Positions 5,908-5,986 of a DNA stretch of 5,986 nucleotides are shown piece after piece. The notes beneath the pieces are model-generated. The model saw only the letters and a list, made by a program, of their open reading frames with translations, was not told where the DNA came from and did no database searches. Numbering within the stretch: the stretch's first letter is position 1; each line of letters begins with the position of its first letter. The stretch covers positions 1 to 5,986 of the forward strand of contig JAEVYW010000207.1 of the NCBI GenBank assembly GCA_023392555.1, written 5' to 3'. The translations under genes and the position numbers were made by a program. The stretch comes from Pseudomonadota bacterium. GTDB taxonomy: Bacteria > Pseudomonadota > Alphaproteobacteria > Sphingomonadales > Sphingomonadaceae.

Positions 5908-5986
5908 TCACTGCGCTTGCGACTGGCGCCGGAACGCACCTGGCGGCGGCAAGAACAGCTTTCGGAACGATATGCTGATCGTCCGA
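5908..5986 (-). CDS. Possible 3' end of an unidentified minus-strand gene
   Basis: A minus-strand frame is open from the window edge to a TGA at 5910-5908, giving 25 codons with 20 ending in G or C, closest to the coding bias of the other genes. The C-terminal text is FRKLFLPPPGAFRRQSQAQ, which I do not recognise. A competing minus-strand frame ends at TAA 5881-5879 (ending RITAEAEVE) with lower third-position GC. An ATG at 5972 on the plus strand could alternatively begin a rightward gene. Too little sequence is present to decide. Confidence 0.25.
   Translation of the reverse strand, partial: RTISISFRKLFLPPPGAFRRQSQAQ

Overview
The window looks like chromosomal DNA from a GC-rich alphaproteobacterium, most likely of the order Sphingomonadales. 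This rests on the strong G/C bias at third codon positions, the split glycine decarboxylase (gcvPA + gcvPB), and the short PilZ proteins of a kind common in sphingomonads. The lineage call is from memory of family patterns, not from a search. No rRNA, tRNA, mobile element or CRISPR was seen.

Positions 5-4731 form one compact plus-strand operon of the glycine cleavage system: gcvH, a class I SAM-dependent methyltransferase, gcvPA, gcvPB, and a second methyltransferase-fold protein of the DUF938/UPF0585 (METTL26-like) family. All four junctions overlap by 1-4 bases (CTGA, TGATG, GTGA, ATGA), so the five genes are probably co-transcribed and translationally coupled. GcvPA/GcvPB decarboxylate glycine and load the aminomethyl group onto lipoyl-GcvH. 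GcvT, not in the window but probably just upstream, would release it as methylene-tetrahydrofolate. The first methyltransferase sits inside the pathway operon and has no ATG, GTG or TTG upstream of its conserved N-terminus. Its best start is a CTG overlapping the gcvH stop.

Positions 4767-5816 hold a convergent pair of PilZ (c-di-GMP receptor type) genes whose stop codons are 3 bases apart. The plus-strand gene encodes one PilZ domain with a C-terminal tail. The minus-strand gene encodes two PilZ domains, the second with an imperfect arginine motif. The 35-base gap before the plus-strand PilZ gene carries a near-match to a CtrA box (TTAA-N7-TTTA) and no Shine-Dalgarno sequence.

Positions 5817-5986 are mostly intergenic. 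They contain three small dyads, one of them an 8-bp stem abutting the ribosome binding site of the two-PilZ gene, and possibly the 3' end of another minus-strand gene at the window edge.

The window is mainly an ordinary metabolic operon plus signalling genes. No clearly new system was found. The points most worth a second look are the CTG start, the two methyltransferases tied to glycine cleavage, the degenerate second PilZ domain and the hairpin next to the ribosome binding site.
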